A stretch of 64,000 nt of DNA from Dehalococcoidia bacterium (GTDB taxonomy: Bacteria > Chloroflexota > Dehalococcoidia > Bin125). Below the pieces are notes generated by a model, which saw nothing but the letters and a program-made list of their open reading frames with translations, was not told the DNA's origin and made no database searches. The DNA lies in NCBI GenBank assembly GCA_022826965.1, contig JAJDTU010000002.1:248001-312000 (forward strand), given 5' to 3'. The translations under genes were made by a program, and so were the position numbers. Shown piece after piece: positions 1 through 7,569 of the stretch (position 1 is the first letter of the stretch; each line of letters opens with the position of its first letter).

Positions 1-784
1 CCCGCCCGAACTCCTGCGCCAGGATCCCGGGCAGCAAGGTCTGGAAGCCCCAGCCGCAGGCCACGATCAGCAGGAAGTACACCCAGAGATGTCTCAACCG
101 CGGATTGCCCCGCAGATAGCGGAACCCCTCGAGCAGTTCGACTCGCATCGCGCGCCGTTCGGCGACCGGCTTGGCCGGCCCTTCCGTGCGGATCGAGGCC
201 GTGAGAGGCACCACGATGGCGAAGAACGAAGCGACGACCAGGAAGAGAATCCCCGTGTTGCGTCCCTCGAGCACCATGAAGACCGCAAAGACCGCGATCA
301 GCGTCGGTCCCAGCACTTGCCCCGTGTTCATCGACATCTGCTGCAACGCGACCGCATTGGGCAACAGCCGGCGCGGCACGATGAACCCGGTCCACGCCTG
401 ACGCGCCGGACCCATCAGCGCGAATCCCGCGCCCATCACCAGCGTCGCTACAACCAGTAACGGCACCGAGATCAGATCCGTCACGATCAACGTGCCCAGC
501 GCCCCCAGCAGCACCCCCGGCATCACCTGCCCCGCCATCACTAGCGGCTTCTTCCGATACCGATCCGCGATCACCCCGCCGATCGGCCCCAGCAGCGTCT
601 GCGATATGCCCGAGCCCAGCATCGCGATCCCGGCTGCCGTGTAGCTCCCTGTCAGCTCATACGCGACCGACGGAATCAACGAAAACGACGTCATGAACGC
701 CGTCACCGACAACAAAGATCCGCCCCACATGTAGCGGAAATCGCGCACAACGAACGCCGCGAACGTCTGCCTGAGCTGTCTCAT
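1..784 (-). CDS. MFS transporter (MFS_3/EntS-like), 3' end beyond window
   Basis: This is the N-terminal 261 residues of a major facilitator superfamily permease, read leftward from an ATG at 784-782; the stop lies outside the window. The translation begins MRQLRQTFAAFVVRDFRYMW and shows alternating hydrophobic helices. The cytoplasmic loop GVIADRYRKKPLV fits MFS loop 2-3 and the stretch RQAWTGFIVPRRLLPNAVAL is characteristic of the MFS_3 branch that includes enterobactin exporter EntS and many putative drug or metabolite exporters. Substrate cannot be told. No clear Shine-Dalgarno precedes the ATG. It is divergent from the HTH gene at 988, so the two share a 203-bp upstream region. The family call is firm; direction of transport is family inference. 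Confidence 0.85.
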   Translation of the reverse strand, partial: MRQLRQTFAAFVVRDFRYMWGGSLLSVTAFMTSFSLIPSVAYELTGSYTAAGIAMLGSGISQTLLGPIGGVIADRYRKKPLVMAGQVMPGVLLGALGTLIVTDLISVPLLVVATLVMGAGFALMGPARQAWTGFIVPRRLLPNAVALQQMSMNTGQVLGPTLIAVFAVFMVLEGRNTGILFLVVASFFAIVVPLTASIRTEGPAKPVAERRAMRVELLEGFRYLRGNPRLRHLWVYFLLIVACGWGFQTLLPGILAQEFGR

Positions 785-987
785 ACGTCGTGTCTCGCCG
801 AGCGTCTTGCGAGCAACCGCGTCCTCACTTCGACCTTTGACAGGCTACGCGCCATGAACAGTTCGCGCTACGCGAAATATCTCGGCCGCCGACTCCTGCT
901 CAGTCGCCCACATTGCACATCGCACCCCCACAAATACATAGCACACATATACGATAGTCGGAATCGCCAGATCCGAACCAGGAGCAC
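785..987. promoter_or_regulatory. Divergent intergenic region between MFS gene and HTH gene
   Basis: This 203-bp stretch contains no gene. Its right part (about 913-955) is the most AT-rich part of the neighbourhood and carries promoter-like elements for the HTH gene: TTGCAC at 913-918 and TACATA or TACGAT further right. No spacing is convincing enough to fix one promoter. AGGAG at 980-984 is the ribosome site of the HTH gene. Confidence 0.35.
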
Positions 988-1929
988 ATGACCATGGCCT
1001 TTCCCAACTATCCCAACGTCGCTCGACGTGCGCGAATCCTTGAGGCTCAGCAACTCCGCCAACAGGGACTCACCATGCGCCAGATCGGCCGGCGCATGGA
1101 TTGTTCCGTCTCCACCGTCCACGGCTACCTGCGCGATTTCGAGCTCTTCCGCACCGACCTCATGCGCGAATGCGCCAGCGATCTGATCGTCTCCCACCTC
1201 GTCCATCTCGACGACATCGACGACCCCCATCGCGCCCAGCGAATCAACGAAATGCGCGAACTCCGGCTCCTCCTCTCCTCTGTCGCCAACATCCGCCGGG
1301 ACGACGACGAACGCATCCGCCAGCTCAATCACGGCGGCGTCAAGGTCGACAACTACGGCAACCGCTACCCCGTTCCCGATCGTCTCTACGAACCCACCAC
1401 CGAAGAACAGCAACGCTGCCGGCAACGGCCCGACCACAACGAAGGCGCCGGCCGCCCCCATCCCGACGTCCCCCTCGCCTACATCCCCGAGCCCACCCGA
1501 ACGGAACCGAACAAGACCGAACAGAATTCCAGTGCTCCTTCAGCGGAGGAAGCGCCCCGCGTCCCCTCTCCCCCCGCGGAGCGGGGGGAGGTGCCGCAGC
1601 CTGCCCCGGGCTCCGACCCGGGGGCAGAGGGGGGCTCCCCAAAGCCCCAACTGCACGAACCCAGCCGAACAGAACCGAACAACACCGAACAGGAATCCGT
1701 CCCAGACCCAGCCCACGACGGCAAATCGCCCGATCCCGAACAGAAATCCCTCCCACCCTCAATCCAACAGGATCTTGACCACATTGAGCAGCAACTCAGC
1801 AAAGTCCTCAGATTCCGCGACTGGCTCAACGACTACCCGCCCCATAACCCCGGCCACCCAATGCGCCGACAGGCGCTCAACCTCGTGAAACGCAAGGAAG
1901 CCCTCCTCGCCCGCGCCGCCCATCGATAG
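988..1929 (+). CDS. HTH protein with low-complexity middle containing an inserted palindromic repeat
   Basis: The product is 313 residues. Residues 20-52 (LRQQGLTMRQIGRRMDCSVS and following TVHGYLRDF) form a helix-turn-helix of the resolvase/transposase or terminase-small-subunit type, so DNA binding is likely. Residues about 165-260 are proline/glutamate-rich and include two similar copies of EP(T/S)RTEPN(K/N)TEQ(N/E)S. Between them lies an in-frame copy of the GC-rich repeat seen elsewhere in the window. The C-terminus (about 255-313) looks helical and charged. AGGAG at 980-984 is 3 nt from ATG 988 and 9 nt from ATG 994, so the second ATG (MAFPNYPN) may be the real start. No wider family is recognised; a regulator or a remnant of a mobile-element protein are both possible. 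Confidence 0.7.
   Translation: MTMAFPNYPNVARRARILEAQQLRQQGLTMRQIGRRMDCSVSTVHGYLRDFELFRTDLMRECASDLIVSHLVHLDDIDDPHRAQRINEMRELRLLLSSVANIRRDDDERIRQLNHGGVKVDNYGNRYPVPDRLYEPTTEEQQRCRQRPDHNEGAGRPHPDVPLAYIPEPTRTEPNKTEQNSSAPSAEEAPRVPSPPAERGEVPQPAPGSDPGAEGGSPKPQLHEPSRTEPNNTEQESVPDPAHDGKSPDPEQKSLPPSIQQDLDHIEQQLSKVLRFRDWLNDYPPHNPGHPMRRQALNLVKRKEALLARAAHR
1486..1698 (+). repeat. Two 45-bp direct repeats flanking an in-frame REP-like element
   Basis: Copies lie at 1486-1530 and 1654-1698 and agree at about 37 of 45 positions by eye. The 123 bp between them equal 41 codons and hold the GC-rich palindromic element at 1562-1640. The whole arrangement keeps the reading frame of the HTH gene. Confidence 0.8.
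1562..1640 (+). repeat. GC-rich palindromic repeat, copy A (inside a coding region)
   Basis: The element contains a hairpin TCCCCCCG-CGGAG-CGGGGGGA, an internal second hairpin CCCCGGG/CCCGGGG, and outer arms CCCCTCT and AGAGGGG. The same modules recur near 4214, 5788, 13858 and 35555. Here it is translated as part of the HTH protein. Confidence 0.8.
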
Positions 1930-1949
1930 CGCGCAAAGCACCGATTCGT

Positions 1950-1987
1950 TACCCTGTCAACGGTTTCGCGCGAACCGGATCGGTTCG
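1950..1987. promoter_or_regulatory. Operator-like half-sites and possible -10 box upstream of the AOR gene
   Basis: TACCCT at 1950-1955 could be a -10 box. It is followed by three related half-sites: CGGTTTCG (1961-1968), CGAACCG (1971-1977) and CGGTTCG (1981-1987). The last two form a perfect 7-bp inverted repeat with a 3-nt centre, while the first two form an imperfect one. This could be a repressor site or alternative mRNA stem-loops controlling the downstream gene; no matching regulator is identified. Confidence 0.4.
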
Positions 1988-2024
1988 TGCGCGTTGTGAG
2001 CACGCATCAAGAAGGAGACAATCC

Positions 2025-4139
2025 ATGGCTAACGTTCCTGGCGCGGAAAACGGCGAAGCGGCGGAAGCGGCCGATCCGTTCGCCGATCGCGAATGGAGCC
2101 CCGACGAAGTCGCCTATAACGGCAAGATCGTCAACGTCCACCTGGGCGACGGCACCGTCGAGCGCGAAGACATCCCCGAGCAGATGTACAAGGACTACCT
2201 CGGTGGCTACGGCATCGGCGCGCGACTGCTGTTCGACCGCATCCCGGCCGGCGCCGACGCGCTTGGCCCGGACAACGTCCTCGGCCTGATGCCCGGTCTG
2301 CTCACCGGTACGCCGATCTTCGGCAACCGCTTCCAGGCCGTCTGCAAGTCGCCCTCGACCGGCGGCTGGGGCGACGCCAACTGCGGCGGCGACTTCGGTC
2401 CGTACCTCAAGTTCGCCGGCTGGGACGGCATCCTCTTCTACGGCCAGGCCGACAACCCCGTCTACATCCTGATCGACGGCGACGACGTCTCGATCGAGGA
2501 CGCCTCGGAGTACTGGGGCCAGGGCGCGATTGAGGTCGAGAACGCCTTCAAAGAGAAGTACGGCAAGAAGACCTCGGTCGCCTGCATCGGCCCCTCCGGC
2601 GAGCAGCTCTCCTACCTCGCCGGCATCTGCAACGAGCACGGCCGACTCGCCGCTCGCTCGGGCGTCGGTGCGGTGATGGGCTCCAAGAAGGTCAAGGCCG
2701 TCGTCGTCCGCGCCGGCGGTACCCCGCGCGAGAACATGCTCGGCCGCGACACCGATGTGCGCGAGCTCGCCCGCCAGTCGCGCAACGAGTTCATCGCGCC
2801 GCTGCGCGACTTCTTCGCCGGCTTCGGCACGACCGGGATCAGCACCGGTTCCGCCCACAGCGGCGACTCCCCCGTCCGCAACTGGGGCGGCGTCGGCGTC
2901 GACGTCCTGCCCGAGGTCGAGGAAATGTCGGGCATGATGTTCAACGCGAACCGCATGACCCACGCCGAACTCGAAATCGACCCCGAGACCGGCATGCCGC
3001 CGATCGACCCCAACCACTCGCCCGCACCGCGCGCGGTTGACGTCAACGGCAAGGCCGTCCGCCACAAGAGCTACGGCTGCTGGCGCTGCCCGATGGCCTG
3101 TGGCGCCGAGTCAATCGAATCGCCCTACGGCACCGTCGCACCGGGCTTCGCCGATGCCGAGCACGAGAAGGGCGTCTTCAAGTACCCGGTCGACACCCAC
3201 CGCGCCGAGTACGAGACTGTCGCCTCCTTCGGCACCATGAACCTGACCTGCAACATCGACATGCTGCAGGCCGCCAACCACTGGTGCAACGAGTACGGCC
3301 TCGACACCATCGGCGCCGGCACCACCATCTCCTTCGCCATCGAGTGCTTCGAGAACGGCCTGATCGACCTCGAGGACACCGGCGGCGTCGAGCTCACCTG
3401 GAGCAACGACGACGGCATCATGGAGATGCTGCACCTGCTCGGCAAGCGCGAAGGCTTCGGCGACCTGCTCGCCGACGGCATGCAGGTCGCGGCTGCCAAG
3501 ATCGACGAGAAGAACGGCGACAGCCGCGCCCAGGAGTTCCGCACCGACGTCGGTGGCCAGGAACTGCCGATGCACGACTCCAAGCTGCAGCCGGAGTACT
3601 GGACGACCTACAAGCTCGACCCGACCCCGGCGCGTCACACCCAGTACGAGGGCAACTCCCGCTTCGGCGGCCCCGAGTACCCGGCCGCGCCGCGCGACTT
3701 CAAGGACTACGAGAACCGCGGCGAGCACCACAAGGGCGCCTCGGAGTACATGCACATCACGAACTCCACCGGCATGTGCCAGTTCATCATGATGGCCGCT
3801 CCGACCGACCGCTTCCCGCAGTGGATCAACGCCGTCACCGGCTGGGACCTCAGTGGCGAAGACCTGCAGCTCGCCGGCGAGCGCATCTCCAACCTGCGCA
3901 TGGCCTTCACCGTCCGCGAGGGCGACAACCCGCGCGAGCGCTTCGCGCCGCCGCGCCTCTGGGGCGGCGAGGGCACCGTGCAGAAGACCGGTCCCCTGGC
4001 CGATGTCATCCTCGACATCGAGACCCTCGAGACCGACTTCCTCAACGCCTGCGACTGGGACACCGAGACCTGTCTCCCCAGCCGCGAAAAGCTGGAGTCG
4101 ATCGGCCTCGCCGACGTCGCCGACGCGCTCTCCGTCTAG
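2025..4139 (+). CDS. Aldehyde:ferredoxin oxidoreductase family protein (tungstopterin enzyme)
   Basis: The 704-residue product belongs to the AOR family, which uses a bis-pterin tungsten (or molybdenum) centre and one [4Fe-4S] cluster to oxidise aldehydes, or reduce acids, with ferredoxin. The N-terminal domain has GGYGIGARLLFD and the substrate/pterin segment GWDGILFYG. The cluster cysteines are visible as C352-x2-C355-x3-C359 (YGCWRCPMACG), with the distal ligand C676 or C683 in CDWDTETC. YGLDTIGAG near residue 425 is also typical. It is longer than the about 605-residue archaeal AOR, with about 30 extra N-terminal residues. AAGGAG lies 6 nt before the ATG. A strong hairpin follows the stop, so it is probably monocistronic. 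Substrate is unknown; the family is certain. Confidence 0.92.
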   Translation: MANVPGAENGEAAEAADPFADREWSPDEVAYNGKIVNVHLGDGTVEREDIPEQMYKDYLGGYGIGARLLFDRIPAGADALGPDNVLGLMPGLLTGTPIFGNRFQAVCKSPSTGGWGDANCGGDFGPYLKFAGWDGILFYGQADNPVYILIDGDDVSIEDASEYWGQGAIEVENAFKEKYGKKTSVACIGPSGEQLSYLAGICNEHGRLAARSGVGAVMGSKKVKAVVVRAGGTPRENMLGRDTDVRELARQSRNEFIAPLRDFFAGFGTTGISTGSAHSGDSPVRNWGGVGVDVLPEVEEMSGMMFNANRMTHAELEIDPETGMPPIDPNHSPAPRAVDVNGKAVRHKSYGCWRCPMACGAESIESPYGTVAPGFADAEHEKGVFKYPVDTHRAEYETVASFGTMNLTCNIDMLQAANHWCNEYGLDTIGAGTTISFAIECFENGLIDLEDTGGVELTWSNDDGIMEMLHLLGKREGFGDLLADGMQVAAAKIDEKNGDSRAQEFRTDVGGQELPMHDSKLQPEYWTTYKLDPTPARHTQYEGNSRFGGPEYPAAPRDFKDYENRGEHHKGASEYMHITNSTGMCQFIMMAAPTDRFPQWINAVTGWDLSGEDLQLAGERISNLRMAFTVREGDNPRERFAPPRLWGGEGTVQKTGPLADVILDIETLETDFLNACDWDTETCLPSREKLESIGLADVADALSV

Positions 4140-4160
4140 CGACGAAGTCCGCGAACCAAC

Positions 4161-4192
4161 CAGAGAGGGCGGACTCCGGTCCGCCCTCTCTG
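4161..4192 (+). terminator. Stem-loop terminator after the AOR gene
   Basis: A perfect 14-bp stem (left arm CAGAGAGGGCGGAC, loop TCCG) starts 21 nt after the AOR stop codon. There is no T-run, so it would be a hairpin-only or Rho-assisted terminator. Confidence 0.65.
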
Positions 4193-4213
4193 CGTCAAAG
4201 GCCTCTCCCACTC

Positions 4214-4305
4214 TCCCCTCTCCCCCCGCGGAGCGGGGGGAGATGCCGAAGGCAGAGGGGGGGCTCCGGAAACCCCCTCTCCCTCTGGGAGAGGGCTGGG
4301 GTGAG
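4214..4305 (+). repeat. GC-rich palindromic repeat, copy B, plus a second hairpin module
   Basis: Positions 4214-4266 carry the short form of the repeat (TCCCCCCG-CGGAG-CGGGGGGA, then GCCGAAGGCAGAGGGG). Positions 4275-4295 add a perfect 9-bp hairpin CCCTCTCCC-TCT-GGGAGAGGG followed by GCTGGGGTGAGGG. The end of this module sits just upstream of the GTG start at 4317. Confidence 0.75.
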
Positions 4306-4316
4306 GGCCACCACCC

Positions 4317-4772
4317 GTGCGCAACCGACTCAGCGGCTACGCCTCACGCCTCCTGATCATCCCCCTCGCCGCAATCGTCTTCGGCGCCGCCCTCGGCGCG
4401 GGCTTCCAATGGGGCGGACCCGGCAAGCAGGACGTCGTGCGCGTCTTCGAGACCTCGCAGCAGGGTCGAATCAAGAGCGACGGCTCGCCCGCCGGCGACC
4501 TGAACGGATTCGTCACCGAACGGTCCGGAGACAACTGGATCGTCAGGGTCGGCGACTCCATGCACACCATCCGCTTCCGCGACGACTCGGTCATCGAAGC
4601 GATGATCCCAATCTGGACGGACGGTGTTCAACCCGGTGACTACGTGATCGTCGGCGGCACCGACGACAACGTCAACACGTTCATCACCACCGGCATCGTG
4701 ATCATCCCCGCCGCTCAGGCGATCGCCGGCGACGCTGTCGCCGACGCAATCCTCTCGGACGTGGCCGAATGA
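4317..4772 (+). CDS. Membrane-anchored small protein with DUF5666-like beta domain
   Basis: The 151-residue product has one N-terminal membrane helix (about 11-29, LLIIPLAAIVFGAALGAGF). The extracytoplasmic part, NGFVTERSGDNWIVRVGDSM and following, ends in a GDYVIVGG segment. The pattern of turn, strand, hydrophobic TIRF, then DGVQPGDYVIV resembles the small DUF5666-like beta-barrel seen in many exported actinobacterial and Chloroflexota proteins; this is a pattern match, not a proven homology. The start is GTG; the preceding repeat provides GGTGAGGG as a possible ribosome site. It overlaps the next gene by 4 nt (ATGA), so the two are translationally coupled and likely partners. Function unknown. 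Confidence 0.7.
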   Translation: MRNRLSGYASRLLIIPLAAIVFGAALGAGFQWGGPGKQDVVRVFETSQQGRIKSDGSPAGDLNGFVTERSGDNWIVRVGDSMHTIRFRDDSVIEAMIPIWTDGVQPGDYVIVGGTDDNVNTFITTGIVIIPAAQAIAGDAVADAILSDVAE

Positions 4773-5284
4773 GGCGCACCGTCGTCGGTTGGCTGCTCGT
4801 ACTCGGAGCATTGGCCGGAGCCGGCGTCGGCGGCTGGTTCGTCGGCACGGACATCGTGGCGCCTCAGCCCTCCGAAGAGGACATCGTTGTCGCCGAAAGC
4901 GTCGTCGCCGGCCGGCTCCAGATCGACATCGACGAATCGGCCCATCCCAACACAGGACTGGTCCTCGGCGCCAGCGGGCTCAGCCCGTTCGGCAATCAGG
5001 AAGGACTGCAGGGACGCCAGGTGCTAACCGGCCGCGTTATCTCCGTCTCGGGAGGCAAGCTGATCATCGACTCGCCCACCGGCCGCGCAGAAATCCGCCT
5101 GACCGACGAGACGAGCTTCCTCCTGCGCATGGAGCTGGTTGACCCGTCAGTCATCGGCTCCGGCGCAGCGGTGACCATCGTGCTTGACGAGGACGGCGAG
5201 ACCGCCCTCTCGGCGCTCGCGCTGCCTGCACAATCCCGGCCGACCCTGAACACACCTGATCCCCCCGCACGCCCGGGAGGCTAG
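4769..5284 (+). CDS. Second membrane-anchored protein, coupled partner
   Basis: This 171-residue protein also has one N-terminal membrane helix (about 6-27, VGWLLVLGALAGAGVGGWFV) and an external beta-rich domain: LTGRVISVSGGKLIIDSPTG, then IRLTDETSFLL and a GSGAAVTIVLDEDG segment. That order (V-x-G-x-L-x-I, hydrophilic turn, T-D-E-T, valine-rich strand) again matches DUF5666-like domains. Its ATG overlaps the preceding stop. It ends 4 bp before the convergent gene at 5289. The pair may be a cell-envelope module; no enzymatic residues are evident. Confidence 0.7.
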   Translation: MRRTVVGWLLVLGALAGAGVGGWFVGTDIVAPQPSEEDIVVAESVVAGRLQIDIDESAHPNTGLVLGASGLSPFGNQEGLQGRQVLTGRVISVSGGKLIIDSPTGRAEIRLTDETSFLLRMELVDPSVIGSGAAVTIVLDEDGETALSALALPAQSRPTLNTPDPPARPGG

Positions 5285-5288
5285 CCGC

Positions 5289-5780
5289 TCAACCGCCGCG
5301 CCGTTCAACCTCGGCTCGAGCTGCGTCCAGCAGCGCTTCGCGTTCCGCGATCTCGCCCTCGATCACGATGTGATCCCCACCCGATCCATCCAGGTACCAG
5401 CGCACATTGCCCATCGTCTCAACCCGCCGAACACCGCGCAGCGCATCCCACTCGATCGTCTGCTGTTCATACCCCGAATGCAGCGCAGTGACGCCCGCTT
5501 CGTGAACGACGATCGCCGTCGTCTGACGCTGCCACGTAATGAACACGACGGGCATCATCGCGCCCGTCACGACGAGGAAGAAGATCGCCGCGCCGCCCGC
5601 TTCACCGCTGCCCGTCGCCAGCCAGACGATCCCGGCGACAATCACCGCCAGCAGCGGGAAGACAAAGGTCGCATTGTTGTACCACGACGCCTGATACGTG
5701 TGAGCACTACGCACCCCGGGATAGCGCAACAGCGCCTCCGCGTCCTTCCGACGCAAGCCCTCCATCGCGGACTGTCCCAC
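5289..5780 (-). CDS. Two-helix membrane protein with PH-like C-terminal domain
   Basis: The 163-residue product starts with a short soluble segment. It then has two membrane helices at about 36-56 (NATFVFPLLAVIVAGIVWLA) and 63-84 (GAAIFFLVVTGAMMPVVFIT), followed by a cytoplasmic beta-rich domain with VVHEAGVTALHSGYEQQTIE and WDALRGVRRVE. This topology, including the phrase IEWDALRGV, is what one sees in bacterial PH-like (bPH) membrane proteins. Function is unknown. The GC-rich repeat copy C lies directly upstream on the same strand, separating it from the peroxiredoxin gene. Confidence 0.6.
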   Translation of the reverse strand: MGQSAMEGLRRKDAEALLRYPGVRSAHTYQASWYNNATFVFPLLAVIVAGIVWLATGSGEAGGAAIFFLVVTGAMMPVVFITWQRQTTAIVVHEAGVTALHSGYEQQTIEWDALRGVRRVETMGNVRWYLDGSGGDHIVIEGEIAEREALLDAARAEVERRGG

Positions 5781-5787
5781 GAAGAAT

Positions 5788-5867
5788 TCCCCTCTCCCCC
5801 CGCTCCGCGGTGGGAGATGTCCCGTAGGGCCTGCCCCGCACTTGATGCGGGGTCAGAGGGGGGCTCC
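5788..5867 (+). repeat. GC-rich palindromic repeat, copy C (long form)
   Basis: The segment has CCCCTCTCCCCCCGCTCCG with a degenerate partner GCGGTGGGAGATG, then the internal hairpin CCCCGCA-CTTGA-TGCGGGG (5834-5852), then AGAGGGGGGCTCCC. It shares the long-form architecture of copy A, in which the internal hairpin is present. It separates two minus-strand genes. Confidence 0.75.
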
Positions 5868-5881
5868 CGCCCCCACTCCCC

Positions 5882-6364
5882 CTAGGCGTGCTCGAGGATC
5901 GCCGCCGCCGAAGTCATCGCGCAGGTCCCGGGATTCTCCTCGGTCTGGAACGCCTTGACCACGCCGCCCTCGACCAGCATCGCGAAGCGAGTGCAGCGGA
6001 AGCCAAGGCCAAGGCCAGACAGGTCCAACCCGATGTCCATCGCCCGGGTGATATCGCCCGAACCGTCGGCCAGCATTGTGATGTGATCGGCCCCGTGCGC
6101 CGCGTTCCAGGCCTGCAGCACGAAGATGTCGTTCGTCGACATGCAGATCGTCTGCTCAATGCCCGCCGCCGAAAGCTGGTCGGCCGAGGCGGCAAAGGTC
6201 GGCAAGTGGTCATTCGTGCAGGTCGGCGTGAACGCCCCCGGCACGCCGAAGATCACAGTCTTCTTGTCGCCCACCAACTCGCGCACGTTGACCGGTCCCG
6301 GCCGCCCGTCGGTCATCGCAGTCCCGTTGACGTCGGGCAAAGAATCTCCAGCAGCAATCGGCAT
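5882..6364 (-). CDS. Peroxiredoxin of the PRX5/AhpE-like redoxin group
   Basis: The 160-residue product reduces peroxides with a thiol. The signature VPGAFTPTC gives the peroxidatic Cys49 and is followed by THLPxF-like NDHLPTF, the hallmark of PRX5-type enzymes (HyPrx5, human PRDX5). Cys74 and two C-terminal cysteines (in FRCTRF and GTCAMT) are candidates for resolving cysteine. Length is typical. GAGGAG precedes the ATG on the minus strand. It is divergent from the SDR at 6490. The role is oxidative-stress defence in the cytoplasm; the electron donor is not shown here. Confidence 0.93.
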   Translation of the reverse strand: MPIAAGDSLPDVNGTAMTDGRPGPVNVRELVGDKKTVIFGVPGAFTPTCTNDHLPTFAASADQLSAAGIEQTICMSTNDIFVLQAWNAAHGADHITMLADGSGDITRAMDIGLDLSGLGLGFRCTRFAMLVEGGVVKAFQTEENPGTCAMTSAAAILEHA

Positions 6365-6489
6365 GTTGCTCTCCTCAGAGTGGAATAGTCAGGGTCACAC
6401 TGCGCAGCCTAACGGCAGGTTGCCCCACGACTCGGGACGCAGACCTAGACTGCCCGCACACGACAGGTTGATTTCAAGGAGCATCAGCG

Positions 6490-7269
6490 ATGGCAATGGA
6501 TCGACTTGAGGGACGCGTTGCGTTGATCACTGGCGCCGGCTCGGGCATTGGGCAGGCGTCGGCGCTGCGCATGGCGTCCGAGGGCGCCGCAGTGATGTGC
6601 GCCGACATCAACGCCGAAGGCGCACAGACGACCGCCGCGCAAATCGCCGAGCACGGCGGCCGCTCGTCGACGATGGAGCTGGACGTCACCTCCGAGGACG
6701 CGGTCAAGGACGCGCTCTCACAGACCGTCCAGGTGCTCGGCGGCCTCGATGTGCTCTTCAACAACGCCGGCATCGGCGGCAGCCAGTACGGCTGGGACCG
6801 CACCATCGACGTCAACCTCAGCGGCGTCTACTACGGCACCTTCCACGGCGCGGCAATGCTCTCCGAACGCGGTGGCGGCTCGATCATCAACACCGCCTCG
6901 ATCGCCGGCCTCAACGGACTCCTGAGCGGTGCCTCGACGCAAGACATCGACCTCGAAGTCGAGGAGGGCGCCGGCGCATACGTCGCCGCCAAGCACGGCG
7001 TGGTCGGAATCACGCGACAGTTCGCCGTCACCTACGGCCCGCGCGGCGTGCGCGTCAACGCGATCTGTCCCGGCTACATCCACACGCCCATGACCGCCCA
7101 GATCCGCGAAATGGAGGGCGCAGAGGAGTTCCTGACATCCCTGCATCCCCTGGGCCGCCTCGGTCAGCCCGAGGAGATCGCCGCCGCCGCCGCCTTCCTC
7201 GCCTCCGACGACGCCAGCTTCGTCAACGGCATCGCGTTGCCAGTCGACGGCGGCTACACGGCTCGCTGA
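6490..7269 (+). CDS. Short-chain dehydrogenase/reductase with active-site insertion
   Basis: A 259-residue NAD(P)-dependent SDR. It has the cofactor motif TGAGSGIG (14-21), NNAG (91-94), catalytic S137, Y164 and K168, and a PG motif in NAICPGYIHTPM. The usual S-to-Y distance in classical SDRs is about 13 residues; here it is 27, with an insertion rich in acidic residues (STQDIDLEVEEGAGA) just before Tyr. AAGGAG lies upstream at a normal distance. Substrate unknown. It is followed closely by the small gene pair at 7291. Confidence 0.92.
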   Translation: MAMDRLEGRVALITGAGSGIGQASALRMASEGAAVMCADINAEGAQTTAAQIAEHGGRSSTMELDVTSEDAVKDALSQTVQVLGGLDVLFNNAGIGGSQYGWDRTIDVNLSGVYYGTFHGAAMLSERGGGSIINTASIAGLNGLLSGASTQDIDLEVEEGAGAYVAAKHGVVGITRQFAVTYGPRGVRVNAICPGYIHTPMTAQIREMEGAEEFLTSLHPLGRLGQPEEIAAAAAFLASDDASFVNGIALPVDGGYTAR

Positions 7270-7290
7270 TGTGATCTCTCCGACACGTCA

Positions 7291-7569
7291 ATGAGTCTTC
7301 GCTTCTACCTCGACCCAGCGACCGGGTTGCCGCACATACTCGGGCACGGGGCTGAGGAGCACGAAGTCGAGGAGGTGCTTCGCTCGCGGCCGGAGGATAC
7401 GCCTGGCCGAGACGGTTCGCGCATCGTCATTGGCCAAACACTTGGCGGACGATATCTGCGAGTCATGTACTCGAAGCTTCGGTCGGGAGAAGGACTGGTT
7501 AGCATTCCGGCATACCCGCTCAGTGGCACCCAACTCCGGGCCTTCTGGAGGCGGCGGCGGAGAAAATGA
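7291..7569 (+). CDS. Small basic protein, toxin-like member of a two-gene module
   Basis: A 92-residue protein with HGAEEHEVEEVLRSRPED, GQTLGGRYLRVMYS and a strongly basic end RRRRRK. The layout (H-G-V/A-x-E-x-E-V-E-E-V-L, then GRYLRV) resembles BrnT/DUF4258-type RelE-fold toxins. It overlaps the following acidic gene by 4 nt (ATGA), the usual toxin-antitoxin coupling. From memory, similar two-gene modules are widespread in Chloroflexota and cyanobacteria with no assigned function. Toxicity is inferred, not shown. Confidence 0.6.
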   Translation: MSLRFYLDPATGLPHILGHGAEEHEVEEVLRSRPEDTPGRDGSRIVIGQTLGGRYLRVMYSKLRSGEGLVSIPAYPLSGTQLRAFWRRRRRK

